From Chamaecyparis obtusa (Eukaryota > Streptophyta > Pinopsida > Cupressales > Cupressaceae): a stretch of DNA of 64,000 bases. Made by a program: the position numbers and the translations under genes. Of the stretch, positions 13,754 through 24,632 are shown piece after piece (the first letter of the stretch is position 1; each line of letters opens with the position of its first letter). The notes beneath the pieces are model-generated. The model was not told the origin of the DNA. It searched no databases and saw only the letters and a list, made by a program, of their open reading frames with translations. The stretch spans positions 310,001 to 374,000 of the forward strand of contig BSBK01000965.1 of NCBI GenBank assembly GCA_027943335.1, in the 5' to 3' direction.

Positions 13754-14858
13754 TGAACAGTCTCACAATAGATAATGATAATCATGCCATTGTCTCTCTT
13801 AGGAATAATGTATTCATACTAAGGATTACTTTTCCCATCATGAAATGCATTTATATTGTCAACCCAGGGATGTAGACTTGAAATGAGACAACACAGTTTG
13901 CACACTAAGTTCCTCAAAGAGTCATACTACCTATGCTACAGGAAGATAAAGTGCATGAAAGAAACCTATGCTATTTCTACAGGAAAGTAAGAACACTTAA
14001 CTACTTAATAAAATTACTATAGAAAGCTTGTAAACTTATCCTAAGCCTGTTTAACAACTCAAAGTGTTCACTATGTCTATCTTTGCAAGTGTTGCATGAA
14101 CATTCACAATAGTAATGTTGTAGGAGTAAAATAATAACTTCTAATTGAAAGCATAGAAAATAAAGAAAGAAATTCTACTCTATCCTAATCTACTCCACCT
14201 CCCAAGTGGGCCCCCTTGGTTGGCTTCTACTAACTGCTGACATAGAAGATACTTCAAAATCACTCTTTCATTATTTTCTCATAAACTGATTATATAGTAA
14301 TTGAACAATACATGAAGAATAGAAAAGAGTAACTCTATTACATTAAACACAACATTTGAATATATTTTTTCATTACCTAACTAAACCAATCAAATCCCTT
14401 TATATAGAGGGTTGACACTTATTGAAAGCATGAAAGTAAAGTCTGACTAAATCTCTCCATAGAAGGAGGAAATATAACCACGACATATTACAATAAAGTG
14501 CAGATAATAGAATAACAAGCACTGAGGAAATATAGCAGATATTTTTCCTATATTCTCTTGGAATGATGACTCCTTTTCAGTAGCAGCATGCTCCTCTGAA
14601 TCATGTTGGCTTTCTTCATCATGGCTAGAACTTCAACACTTCTTCTTTAATGTGGTCAATCCACTCTCAAGATGCTCCTTGTTTTCCTGGCAAGTTAGTA
14701 GCATTCGCTATGTATACAGGTCAACATTTCAATTCATACCCAAATATTAGAACAAATATTAAAGTAGCTATATGAAGTACTACAATTTATATATAATATT
14801 CAGCAAAACATTTCATTCTAACTACCCATAATATTTGTGGTTCTAACTGTACTTATCA
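13754..14858 (-). repeat. Candidate 5' LTR of the gypsy element
   Basis: On the plus strand it opens with TGAACAG next to the primer site and could end at ...TTATCA (14858), giving TGA/TCA termini and about 1.1 kb. The inner boundary is well supported by the primer site. The outer boundary is a guess, because no second LTR copy was found to compare with. The segment has no coding frame. Confidence 0.4.
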
Positions 14859-14984
14859 CAAGTTCACATAGGTATAGGTTCATAAATGTATTGGAAATGT
14901 TTTATCAGAGCATAAAGAGTTTCAACAGAGTATAAAGATTATAACAAAATAGAGACAATAAATTATCTCATCAAAGAGGTAAAG

Positions 14985-16490
14985 TGGGACCATTCCTAGG
15001 GTAAACCTACCCAACAAGATGTGATGGAAGCATTGGTTTGTACCCATAATGAACAAATGTTGTTGCTCCAAGGGAGATGGGAACATGACCATAAACGGTC
15101 ATTTACAAATGTAAAGAGACCACGGATGGTCATTTAAATATGTTTTAAACATGTTTGTAATGTTTTGACGATAATTGTGTAACATTGATAAAGACCTTGA
15201 AGGTAAATATTGATTTTAATGTGGCCAATAGAGCCATTAAAATGATTTAAATGCACTAAATGTGCTAAAATTGTGTAATAGTGCCTTATTGGAAAAATAA
15301 GCCTTAAGGGTCACTATGAGGTCTAGATGACCTTAGGGGTAATATTTGGTTTGAGATAGAGTGTTTAAGCCTTAGAAAATGATCTAAGAAAAGATATGTC
15401 TTGTGAGTGTCGAGTTGACAAAGGTAGTTGTCAACTTGACAACTTTTTAAAAAAACTTGTAATTGTTAATAGTCGGTTTGTGACTATTGTAGATAGTTTT
15501 AGAGTTAGTTGTTGTCATTTTTAGAGTATCTAGAGATATATTAGAGGAGATCCATGTGAGTATGTTTTAGTATGTAGAGTGGTGTGATAGAGAACCAATG
15601 TAAATGGTTCCAAATCAATAAACAAATTTATATTCTTGCAAACTGGCTCACTGGCCCATGGGTACAATCATTAATCCAGGGCATTTGAATGCATTGTGAA
15701 ATGTGTCTATGATTGTAAATGGATTAAATTGATTGTGTATTGTCTTTTTATCACTTCCAATGTCTGTATTGCATCATTTCATTGGCATTTTAAGGCAAGG
15801 AATTAACTAGTGTATTGACTGTTCCTAGATTTTCTTGCAATCAACACTTTGTGTCTTGAAGTCTCCTTGAATGGATTGACTCTCCTAACCCTTGTAGTCA
15901 ATGTGATTGGTGGGAGGAGTCATAATATGTACTATATCCTTTTAAAATAGTGTTTTGTTGTAGGGATATGCAAGATATGGTGGTGGAGAGACCACAAATG
16001 GTGGTAAATGCTAATCGAAGGTGCATCAAGCAACACTAGTCATTGTTGCGAGCATATAATCAAAAGGATGAGTATATTTTGTGATGGATCTATGATATTG
16101 TGGTCCATATGGATGTGTTATATCCATTGGAGGGATCTAGAGAGATTTGCAAGAGTCTTTTTGAACAATCCCTAGCCTAGAGATCCTAGAAAGGAGGGTT
16201 TGGTACCTAGAATGATAGGCAAGTGTAGGTGACCAAAAAACTTGATAATCCTTTGTTTTTAGTCATGAACTAAGAATTTTTCATGGTTTTGGGTCAAGGG
16301 AGAAAATCCATGTATTATTTTCTTTGTAAATGGGTGCACTTTAGGCCTATTTGTTTGCTACAGGGGTATTGGATCTGAGTACCATTCCAAAGGAACCTAA
16401 CTTGAGGTTTAGGTATGTTTTGTAGCACCTAAAAGGGTATCTAAAACAATCAAGTTTTTTCCTAGTTGTTTGGGAAAAATGTAAGTAAAG
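14985..16490 (+). repeat. Unclassified non-coding repeat, copy D
   Basis: Closely resembles 40883-42645. Shared blocks in order are a ggtcattt motif pair, cattaaaatg...aaatgcact, ttgacaac, caatcaataaacaa followed by cccatgggtacaat, gattgactctcc, ggtgggag and gggtatctaaaacaatcaa. The caatcaataaa block looks like a retroviral-type poly(A) region, so these may be LTRs or a LARD-like element. No protein is encoded. The copy breaks off near 16490. Confidence 0.65.
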
Positions 16491-16555
16491 GGTAGATTAG
16501 TGGTTTGATGGGGTTACAAGGAAATAGGGCTCTTGGAGTGAGTTGTGAAGAAAAA

Positions 16556-16860
16556 CTCCTAACACATGAATATAATGTAGCATCAGATACACATGAATAT
16601 AATGTAGCACATAAATCTTGAATTCACTTAAATGATGAATTACACATGTGAACACACATAACACATAAAATGTACACATAAATTTTCTAAGTCATGAAGC
16701 ATACATGTAGCACATAGATTATGAAGCATACACATGAATTCACTTAAGTCATGCACATAGCATGTACACATGAATTTAGGTTATGCAGAATGTAGCTGAA
16801 TACACATGAATATACTTAAGGCATAAATCCTACACATGAGTACATACACACAAGCATATT
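16556..16860. repeat. Degenerate minisatellite around tacacatgaat
   Basis: The words tacacatgaa, cacttaag/cacttaaatgat, and atgtagcac/catgcacatag recur irregularly at least eight times over 300 bp, with unit lengths of roughly 20 to 50 bp. It lies just 3' of the minus-strand gene relic at 17108-19693. Confidence 0.6.
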
Positions 16861-17107
16861 TACATACTAACAATGAACAAATGAACACAATATTAAAAAA
16901 TTGGATCAAATATCAAGTTTCATATATATCAGAATGAACAATAATTTTGTACATATCAAAAAATGGCATACAAGCCAAATCAATAATAGAGTTACAAAAA
17001 TGTGGCATCGACTATGTCAAGGTCGATATATATAATAAAAATGTTGAATATATACAAAATTTGGTCATTCAATAACCATAACTAGATCTATATATCTCTA
17101 TCAATAT
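16861..17107 (-). other. Putative 3' UTR/flank of the 17.1-19.7 kb relic
   Basis: Non-coding AT-rich sequence immediately downstream of the predicted stop codon at 17108-17110. No feature can be supported. Confidence 0.3.
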
Positions 17108-19693
17108 CTACAACTTTGTTGGATCATCAAAATTGAGCCTCTTCAAAGAAGTAGGTGGCTCACTAGGTGTCTGCACAAGAACAATTCAAAATGCTAGATT
17201 AGACATCTTTTCTAAAAATAACATCAAAATAACTAAATACTAGATTGTAATTTGTTGGTAGTTGAATTGTTGGTTACCTCATCTCTTTCTTCTACAAGTG
17301 GGTTGTTCCCTAAAGCTGATGGTCCCCATCTTGCGTGAGTTGGACTCCTAACAAAATATAAAGGCAGAGGATTCATGAGAGGTTGTGGAGAGGGCTATAA
17401 CAGGTAAAATAAAATCAATACAAGTTAATAACATATATGTTAGGAAACACTAAACAAATTGTAAATTGCATCTACTCATATCTAAACACATGCTTATCAT
17501 GTATATAGAAAAAATGCATATCGAAACCTCAGATGGCTCTCCTGTACTCTTAGGAGGCATCATCACTGATGAGGAAACTACAACCAATTCCTATATGAAA
17601 AATCATAACATATGTCATATTCATAGAGGAAGGATTTATAAGAGATTTAGAATGATCAAGAATGCAATTAAAAGTAGATATAAAAATGTTACCTCTTCTC
17701 TCTCCTGAACATCATCGACATTAGGTGCATTCATTAATTCTACAAAACCCAAATGTTTCTATTTATAGAACAAATAAGTCAGGTGCATTCATAAATGTAG
17801 ACTAAAAGTACATGTTTAATCATGAATAATACATTTCAACAAATAAACTTATATTCTATTAAATTACCTTTTGTCGTTTGGGCATCCTCGAGGATTTCTT
17901 TCTATTTCCCAGTGTCCTCAAGTTAGGTGAGATACCTTACCAATAAAAAATAAACATAAGATAAATGAATATGATACCACATGGGTTCAATTAAAATTTT
18001 AAACAAGAGATGTGTAAAATATTATACCGCAAAGCTTTCAAAACCAAAGTTAATAGAAAAAAGGGTGCTATCATCAAGTTCAGAAATCTAAGTAGCCGAC
18101 AAGCCCTATAAAACACCAAATAAATATGCATATATTAACAAAATATATTTTGAAACATACATATTATTTTATTTTAAGGAATATTTTAAAATAATTACCT
18201 TATGTATCAAAGCTACATGTGTACATGTACGTCTACTCGAATGAAAACTCTGTGGTGTGCTCGTATCACTTGCTACACCCTATAATGCATATTATTCATG
18301 TATCAATTTAAATTATTCTCTAAATAAAAATTATTTAATTTTATAAGATTTAGGTGATTAATTAATAACATGTCAAAACACAAATAAACAAACCCATCTC
18401 TTCTCTATAGAAAATACCATCCTCATGAAGTCATCTGTGAGGGATGTATCCTCAATAGTGAATGCATGACATCTACCCCCACAATGTGTACATGAATGAG
18501 ATGTCAAACTATCCTCATTCGCATTAGTATCTACCCCAACACATATAACCTCACAATTGGGGCACATATTCTCAATGGGTTGGACTGATCCAAATGGTGC
18601 ATCTGATGATGATGGAGGTGGCGTAGGTGTTGATGCAAATGGTGCATCTGATGATGATGGAGGTGGAAGAAGTACTGATCCATCCTCCGCTTTGACAAAC
18701 TATGTGCCATGCTCAATGAAGACATCAGTCAATGATGTGGCTGCATGAAGGATCTAGAAATCTATGGACTCCTTCACAACTATTGGGACCGCAACATGAA
18801 CCATGGGTTTTTTAGCTAGAGGCCTCCTATGTTGTGGTTGTACCACCCTACGGGCCCCAGGTCTATCCTACACATAGCCTCTCCCTCTACCCTAGAATTG
18901 TCGTATGTCAAAGTAATTCAACTTCTCATTGAGGATAAACTCAAAATATAGCTTTCTAAAGAAATATAGAGACACCTCCCAATTATTACAGGGTGCTTGG
19001 TCAAAGACCATATACCACCTATACCAAAAAGATGTTTTCATCCTATTGTAAACACACCAATGTATAGGAAACTAAGTAGTATTTAGTTCTAGGGTGTTAC
19101 TAGTACTAGGATCGGTAAAAAGAGCACATATATCACTTTTAAGAATTATCTTTTTCACTTCATCATATGACAAGCCATTCGCATAAAATGCTCGACACCT
19201 ATCCCTCCATGAACCCCAATTGGTAACCTCTCTAGAAACCTCATTTGCACTATTAGCCATTCTTTCTAGCATCGAGGCGAGGGTTGAGTAGTGGTCAAGA
19301 CTACATGACCTAAACCTATTGACCAAATAAAAATTTGGGCACTATTTTATGTAAGGTGTTTTATGAGATCATCTTGTGTGGCATCTACATGATCAAATTG
19401 AGGACGTGGAGGGTTTACGGGTGGCAGTGGTTGCAGAGGAGGATTTTTTGGTTGTGGTGGAGGATTTTGTTGAGGAGAATTTTGTGGTGGTGGTTGTCAA
19501 GCTCATGTTCAATATTTTCTTTTGTTGCTTGTGCATGAGGTTTTTGTTTTCTTTTTCATTTTGGGGAAGTCTTTGTAGAATTTGACATCAAAATTTAAAA
19601 ACAAAACACAAATCAATTAAAAAGCCCCACTTCAAATTAAAAAAATAAAAATATTCAAAACAATAAAATCTTACCTTTCTGATGAGGTGCCAT
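17108..19693 (-). pseudogene. Uncharacterised multi-exon gene, copy 1 (phase-0 modular exons)
   Basis: Nine exons can be traced with GT/AG borders: 19675-19693 (ATG, MAPHQK), 18394-19570, 18199-18279, 18028-18105, 17868-17935, 17693-17758, 17528-17590, 17278-17394 and 17108-17170 (ends TSLKRLNFDDPTKL stop). Exons 3, 4, 6, 7, 8 and 9 are 81, 78, 66, 63, 117 and 63 nt, all in phase 0; exon 5 is 68 nt, one short. Exon 2 encodes a basic region (KMKKKTKTSCTSNKRKY), a Pro/Gln stretch, then a core with WGSWRDRCRAFYANGLSYDE and YFFRKLYFEFILNEKLNYFD, and a Cys cluster (CTHCGGRCH). Exon 5 has a nuclear-localisation-like NRKKSSRMPKRQK. Exon 2 has a frameshift near 19350 and several stops; three clustered TGAs sit where Arg (CGA) would extend the basic run. 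The core matches the gene at 24633-27034. I do not recognise the family; a nuclear protein is inferred. Confidence 0.6.
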
Positions 19694-19810
19694 TGTTGCA
19701 AATCGATGAAAAATGCAAATAGAACCAAAACACGTTCGCATTATGAAGAAAAATGGCTTCCTCACTTGACTGTTCCTTCATTTATGGCGTTGGAAATGGT
19801 TCAAAACCAT

Positions 19811-19843
19811 AGGTTTTGAGGAATATATTGTTCCTCAAAACCT
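19811..19843. repeat. Perfect 13-bp hairpin
   Basis: Arms aggttttgaggaa (19811-19823) and ttcctcaaaacct (19831-19843), with a 7-base loop. It shares its core gttttgaggaa with the next hairpin. Confidence 0.9.
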
Positions 19844-19844
19844 G

Positions 19845-19884
19845 TACATGTTTTGAGGAACATTTTTGTTCCTCAAAACATGTA
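19845..19884. repeat. Perfect 17-bp hairpin
   Basis: Arms tacatgttttgaggaac (19845-19861) and its exact reverse complement (19868-19884), with a 6-base T-rich loop. It lies about 150 bp 5' of the predicted ATG of the minus-strand gene. Confidence 0.92.
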
Positions 19885-19923
19885 TGCTTTTTGAGGTGCT
19901 ATTGACATTTTTAAATATTTTTG

Positions 19924-19950
19924 GCTAGGCTTGGTAAAACCAAGCCTAGC
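19924..19950. repeat. Perfect 12-bp hairpin
   Basis: Arms gctaggcttggt (19924-19935) and accaagcctagc (19939-19950), with an AAA loop. This is the third hairpin within 140 bp. Confidence 0.9.
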
Positions 19951-22761
19951 ATGATTTTGAATTTTGTATAACCCACACGGTTATGAAATTTTTCATTTTT
20001 TTTGGATGTGACCACTAAATTATCCACCATCTTGGTGCACTTACCCAAAATTATCATTGCACATCGAATTTATCAACACTGATTGTATTATCACTGATAC
20101 AGGGAACACTTAGAAAAATCCTTATGAAATCGACTTCACTACTGGCATAACAGATTTGACTTTTTTTAATAGGCTTGTTGCCAACAATGACAACACTACA
20201 ACATCCACTAAATGATCATCTTCATCATATGCCAATAATGAGATTATCATTTATCTTCATTGTGGGCAATACTTCATCATCTCATCTTGTTGTCATGGTG
20301 ATTTATCCCTTGAGATGTTTGCAATATTCTACTTGTGCCACCTTACATGGTACATTAGTGATATTAATATGCATGTTATAATAGCCCATGACTCCTTTAG
20401 GACGTGAAGTGTGCAATGAGATAAGATAAAATTGTTCATATGGTTGTTACATATTATTGTCTTAAGAAAAAAACTTCAATATTAGACTAAAATATTTGAG
20501 ACATTCATGTCTTCATTATTCATGTGGAAGAATAGAACATAGATTCTTCACTTAGTGAACCTAAATCACAACACCTGTGTTCATGGCATACTAAAAATCC
20601 CTCTACTTTCAAAAAATATTGCCCCAAACTCTTTCTTTGTCACCCTCCCTCCCAATATGAACCCACATGGTAATTGTATTGCCTCTTCAGTGAAGACCCC
20701 GTAAAATAAAAATGGAAATGACTAACGAGATAAAAGGTCATATGTTGCCTCCCTCTTTTATTTAATTAAAAGTAAAATGATATAAAAAAACATAAAATAA
20801 ATATAATTTGTGTGGTATTACAAAATTTAATGTATTTTAAAACTACTTATTATTTTATTTTGTAGATAGTATTTTTCTTGAAGAAAACAATTATTTCTTC
20901 TTTTCTATGATAATATTCTTGTTAATTTAAACTTAAATTTAAATTATACGGCCTTATAAAAAATAAATTATTAGTTTACAAAATATTTTTTATTTTATAT
21001 AATAATTTTTTTTAATTTAGTATATTTAAACATGTATATTTATTGACTTGATATTACAAAGTCCTATGGACGCTAAATTATTATGGTGGAGGCATGAAAG
21101 ATGGAAGGCTTTTCTTTATATATCTTTTATAATTGTTTCTTAATATTTCTTTATACTTGTTTAGTTTGCTTTTCTATTTACAGTTTAACAAAATACACAC
21201 TACAATAAAAGCTTTTGGATTGTCAAATACGTTTAGCTTTTGGAAATTCTAAAAGATAAGAAAAGAAATACTAAATATTAAATAATGCATATTAAAGAGA
21301 GTGTTGAAATTGATAGTGATGTTGGAAAATTTTAGATGGTCATGTAGAGATACAATCTTTGAAAAGAATTATATTTTCAATTTCACATATATAATTAAAG
21401 TAAGTTTGAAAGGAAAACAAAATGATATGATAAAGTATAAGAGTACGGGTAAATAAACAATAGATTTTAATTTAGAGTAAATTTCATAAAGTTTGATTTG
21501 AATGGTAAATAAAAATGGTAGGGAAAAAAATATTTAAAGAATTTTTTTTTAAAAAAAAAAAATATTTTATTTAATATAATGTTTTTTTAGTTAATATAAT
21601 ATAATTATAAAAATTGAATAAATATCATTTGGAAAAAATATTTCTTAAAGAAGAAATATTCTACAAAAATTAATAAATATAGTTTTTACAGTATTCTTCA
21701 ATATTAGTATTTTAAAAGAATACATTACGAAAAGACATTATCATTATGATTTTGATTTCGAATTTATTATCAAAATTAAAAGAAAACAAAATAAAAATTT
21801 AACAATGCATAAATTTGTTCAAACTCACAAACACCTAAGCCACCTAATATGATTACCAATGATATTAGCATTATGGTTCAAAGTCATGAATGTACTGGAT
21901 TACGGAAGATACAAACCTAGTAGTCAAGTGATAATTTTAACTTTGATCATAATAAAAACAATACCACAACTTAACCACCACAACATGAAATAGACTACCT
22001 TAACATTAATATATTATTAAACACTAATTTCTCAATTTATATGGAAAGGGCATACTAATCTTTTTTACATCTTCCAATTTTATAAGAGAACAACAATTAG
22101 ATTAGAGGTAAATTAAATGATCCCTAAACACATAATTAAATTTTTGCATAGTGTGCGTCACTCCATTACAATCCATATGAAACAATGAAATTAATTTTGT
22201 GTAATCCAACTCAAATTACCTTTAGAAACTCATTCACCTAATCTATTTATTTCTCATCCAATTTATTTTATTGCATTCTATTCAATTACTTTTCTTTTTC
22301 TTTTTTTCCCTTATCTCGTACTACGATAGATTTTTCTAATCAAGACAATCAAGAGGGGTCAAACTCAAGTCAAAAGGTAAACCAAAAGAGAATTCACAAG
22401 AAATGAATTCTACCAAAAAAACACCCAACAACTAAACTGACAAAAGGAATAGAAAGACAAAAAACAAGAAAACCCCCTCTAAGAACAAAAACATAGAGGC
22501 ACACAAACTTAAGGGAAGGGGCCTTGACCTCCATTCATTTATATTTTAATTCCTTTAGTGTCTCCAAGAAAGATCCCTTTTTCTAAATGTGGTGAGCAAA
22601 GGCCAAAGTAGCACCTGGTCAATCATCTCCATAAATGTCATCGACCATTTCCTCCTTTTAGATTTTCTATATTTGAGCTCTTGCAAAATTTAGAGAGAAA
22701 CTGAAGTCCCCTACATCATATTCTTGCTAAATTTAAAAATTTACTCAAGCTTTGTGCTAAC
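19951..22761. other. Intergenic AT-rich stretch
   Basis: No coding or structural feature was recognised in 2.8 kb. From 20750 to 22150 it is very AT-rich, with long A and T runs. It may contain eroded element sequence that cannot be identified by eye. Confidence 0.4.
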
Positions 22762-24092
22762 CTAATCCTTATTAGAATTCACATTGGCTAAAGCATACAA
22801 CATTGTGTGCTTCTCTTCCTTTGAAGGGATGAAATAATGAAGCTCACAAAATTTATCCTCAATGAAGGTCCAAATATCTAACTTGATAGATAGCTCATCT
22901 TTTGCTTCCCAAGTACGAGTATCTTCAACACCTCGAAACCAAGCTCCATCTCTAGCATCTTCCTCGACCAAGGCTTCAAGAATGTTTATCTTTATATTGG
23001 CCATATGGAGTTGCACCATTAACTATTTGATAATAGCATTTTTTTATTCTAAAGGATGCACAAGCTATCAATTGTTTCCACAATATAGGGGTGATATGTA
23101 ATTTATCCTTAGGAGTGGGGTTCTAAGAGTAAGGGAGAGACAGTATGAGGAGAAGAAAATGTAGGGGCTTCATTTTGAGGGGAAAAAAGGGGATTCATTT
23201 AGTGAGGGGAAGGGGACTTCAAGAGCTAGATGAGTTCTTATGAGTGATATTCTTAGAGTCCAATCTGATTGAGTAGTCCAAGAGGAGGAAGAGTTCTTAG
23301 AGACTTGAAGGGATTCCTTAGGAGTCATATTTTTCCTTTTTCCCAAGGTTTTCATCTTGGTCTTTCTTTGAAGATCAATCCTAAATGAGGAAACACAAGG
23401 TAGGTCATTTGTAGCTAAGGAAGAAACCATTTTCCCATCCTTTTGGTTAGTGACTTCAACAATAATAGGAGATGGTTTAGGGCCCAAGAAAGGGTTGAGA
23501 GCTAAGTGGAACTTACACATATTGAGAATAAACCCTTGGTAGAGAGGAAACCCCACTTTGATTTTAGTTTTGTTAATAAAAAAGTGACAAGAAAATTCAA
23601 ATAGGAAAATTGAGCTTTATGTCATGTATGAGATGATTAAGCATTCCTGGAACAAATCAAAATGAAATCATTTGAATCTATCTTCTAGAATGAAAAATTT
23701 TATGAGCACCAAAGTCACATCTTTCTATTCTCCGAGGAGCTATTCACGATTGCAACCATTTAGAGCCAAGGAACATTTTCTCCATGGTAGAGTAGCTTTT
23801 TGAAATCATTCATTTAATGAACCTTTGAGTTTCTTGGAAGGGTTGTACCATTAGACACCAAACCAATAACAACAATAATTGATTCCATAGAGACCACAAA
23901 GGGAATTCCTCCAATAGCAACAATTCCTTTATCCCAATATTTAGTAAATTTTTCTAATAAATTTAGGTTGAAACCCTTCATCCCCTCTAGATAGTTAGGC
24001 ATATTTACATATCCAATAATGCACCAAAGATTAGCATTCTTCTTGCACTCATCACAATTATTAGGTTTAGTATTGATAAGTTCTCCACACAT
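22762..24092 (-). pseudogene. Plant-transposon-protein-like reading frame, second copy, degraded
   Basis: Three minus-strand segments. 23814-24092 begins with a small Cys motif (CDECKKNANLWC) and then has GFNLNLLEKFTKYWDKGIVA followed by IGGIPFVVSMESIIVVIGLV. This lines up with the 5670-7195 frame: FN, an EF/KF, a Gly-x-x-I-x-G strand, then a Glu-x-Ile-x-x-V-x-x-L motif. 23170-23556 and 22762-23019 are in a different frame, with stops between them and the first. The last segment, LHMANIKINILEALVEEDAR, looks like a real conserved stretch. I cannot assign a function; it is probably part of a retroelement whose other parts are gone. It sits between the two copies of the phase-0 gene. Confidence 0.4.
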
Positions 24093-24394
24093 GGAATCCT
24101 AGTAAGAAATAAATCCTATAAGAACAATGAAAGGAACAAGGAGAGAAGAGTTTCCAAAAAACACTTTGAGGGAAACCAAGGAAATAATTCACACAAAAAT
24201 ATTTCCTTCATGCAATTATTACCTCTGCAATCATGGTGAGCCATCATGAATAGGTAGGGGCACTAGATATCCATCACCATGAGTGGGGTGATCTTGAGAT
24301 ATAAAAACATGTGACTCAAAGGGAAAATCTTGAAGATCAAACTAAATTTGGAGAGAATTAGTGTAATGACTAAAAGTTGCCAACCTACCTATTG

Positions 24395-24605
24395 AGTTGT
24401 TACCCTAAAAAAGGGTATTTTAAATTCTGGTATTTTCCAATAGGGTATATGCACAAAGATGGGGGACCAAAAAGGTGCCACATTCCTTTTTGGACCTCCA
24501 ATGGCCACAGTACGTACACACTAAAGCGCATGTTCCCTATAATGCACACACACTATGGCTTGGGCAATTCAAAATATAGCATGTGTGCACTATCAGACGT
24601 ATGCA
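24395..24605. repeat. Palindrome-rich 5' flank of gene copy 2
   Basis: Contains an 11/12-bp hairpin with arms ggaccaaaaagg (24464-24475) and cctttttggacc (24485-24496), and a 6-bp hairpin (24401-24406 with 24412-24417). These are followed by a run of alternating purine/pyrimidine words such as gcgcatgt, gcacacacactatg, gcatgtgtgcactat and gtatgcactatg. The last type resembles the words at 47970-48365. Confidence 0.6.
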
Positions 24606-24632
24606 CTATGTAAAAATCTATAATTTTTTTGG

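Larger units (their letters stand above)
8225..14858 (-). mobile_element. Ty3/gypsy LTR retrotransposon, Athila/Tat (OTA) type, decayed
   Basis: Reading on the minus strand from 14858: a candidate LTR, a tRNA-Asp-like primer binding site, gag, protease, reverse transcriptase, RNase H and integrase, the standard gypsy order. Two traits point to the Athila/Tat branch: the primer site related to the 3' end of tRNA-Asp, and the gag-protease linker with IHLRSGTTLPAP followed by PFPQRLNLDKP and FQAIKDVPIYGKS. Gag-protease and RT-integrase lie in two different frames that meet near 10705-10740. At least a dozen stops interrupt the coding region, so the copy is dead. No 3' LTR was found, so the left boundary is unknown; the env-like frame at 5670-7195 may be its distal part. 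Confidence 0.85.

Noticed and set aside
16886..17100. Possible CRISPR-like short repeats around 16.5-17 kb
   Set aside because: Repeat and spacer lengths are irregular, spacers share words with repeats, and the window is eukaryotic; it is a minisatellite.
18531..18748. His-rich minus frame and Asp/Gly-rich plus frame
   Set aside because: Shadows of a short repeat (gatgatgatggaggtgg) inside exon 2 of gene copy 1.
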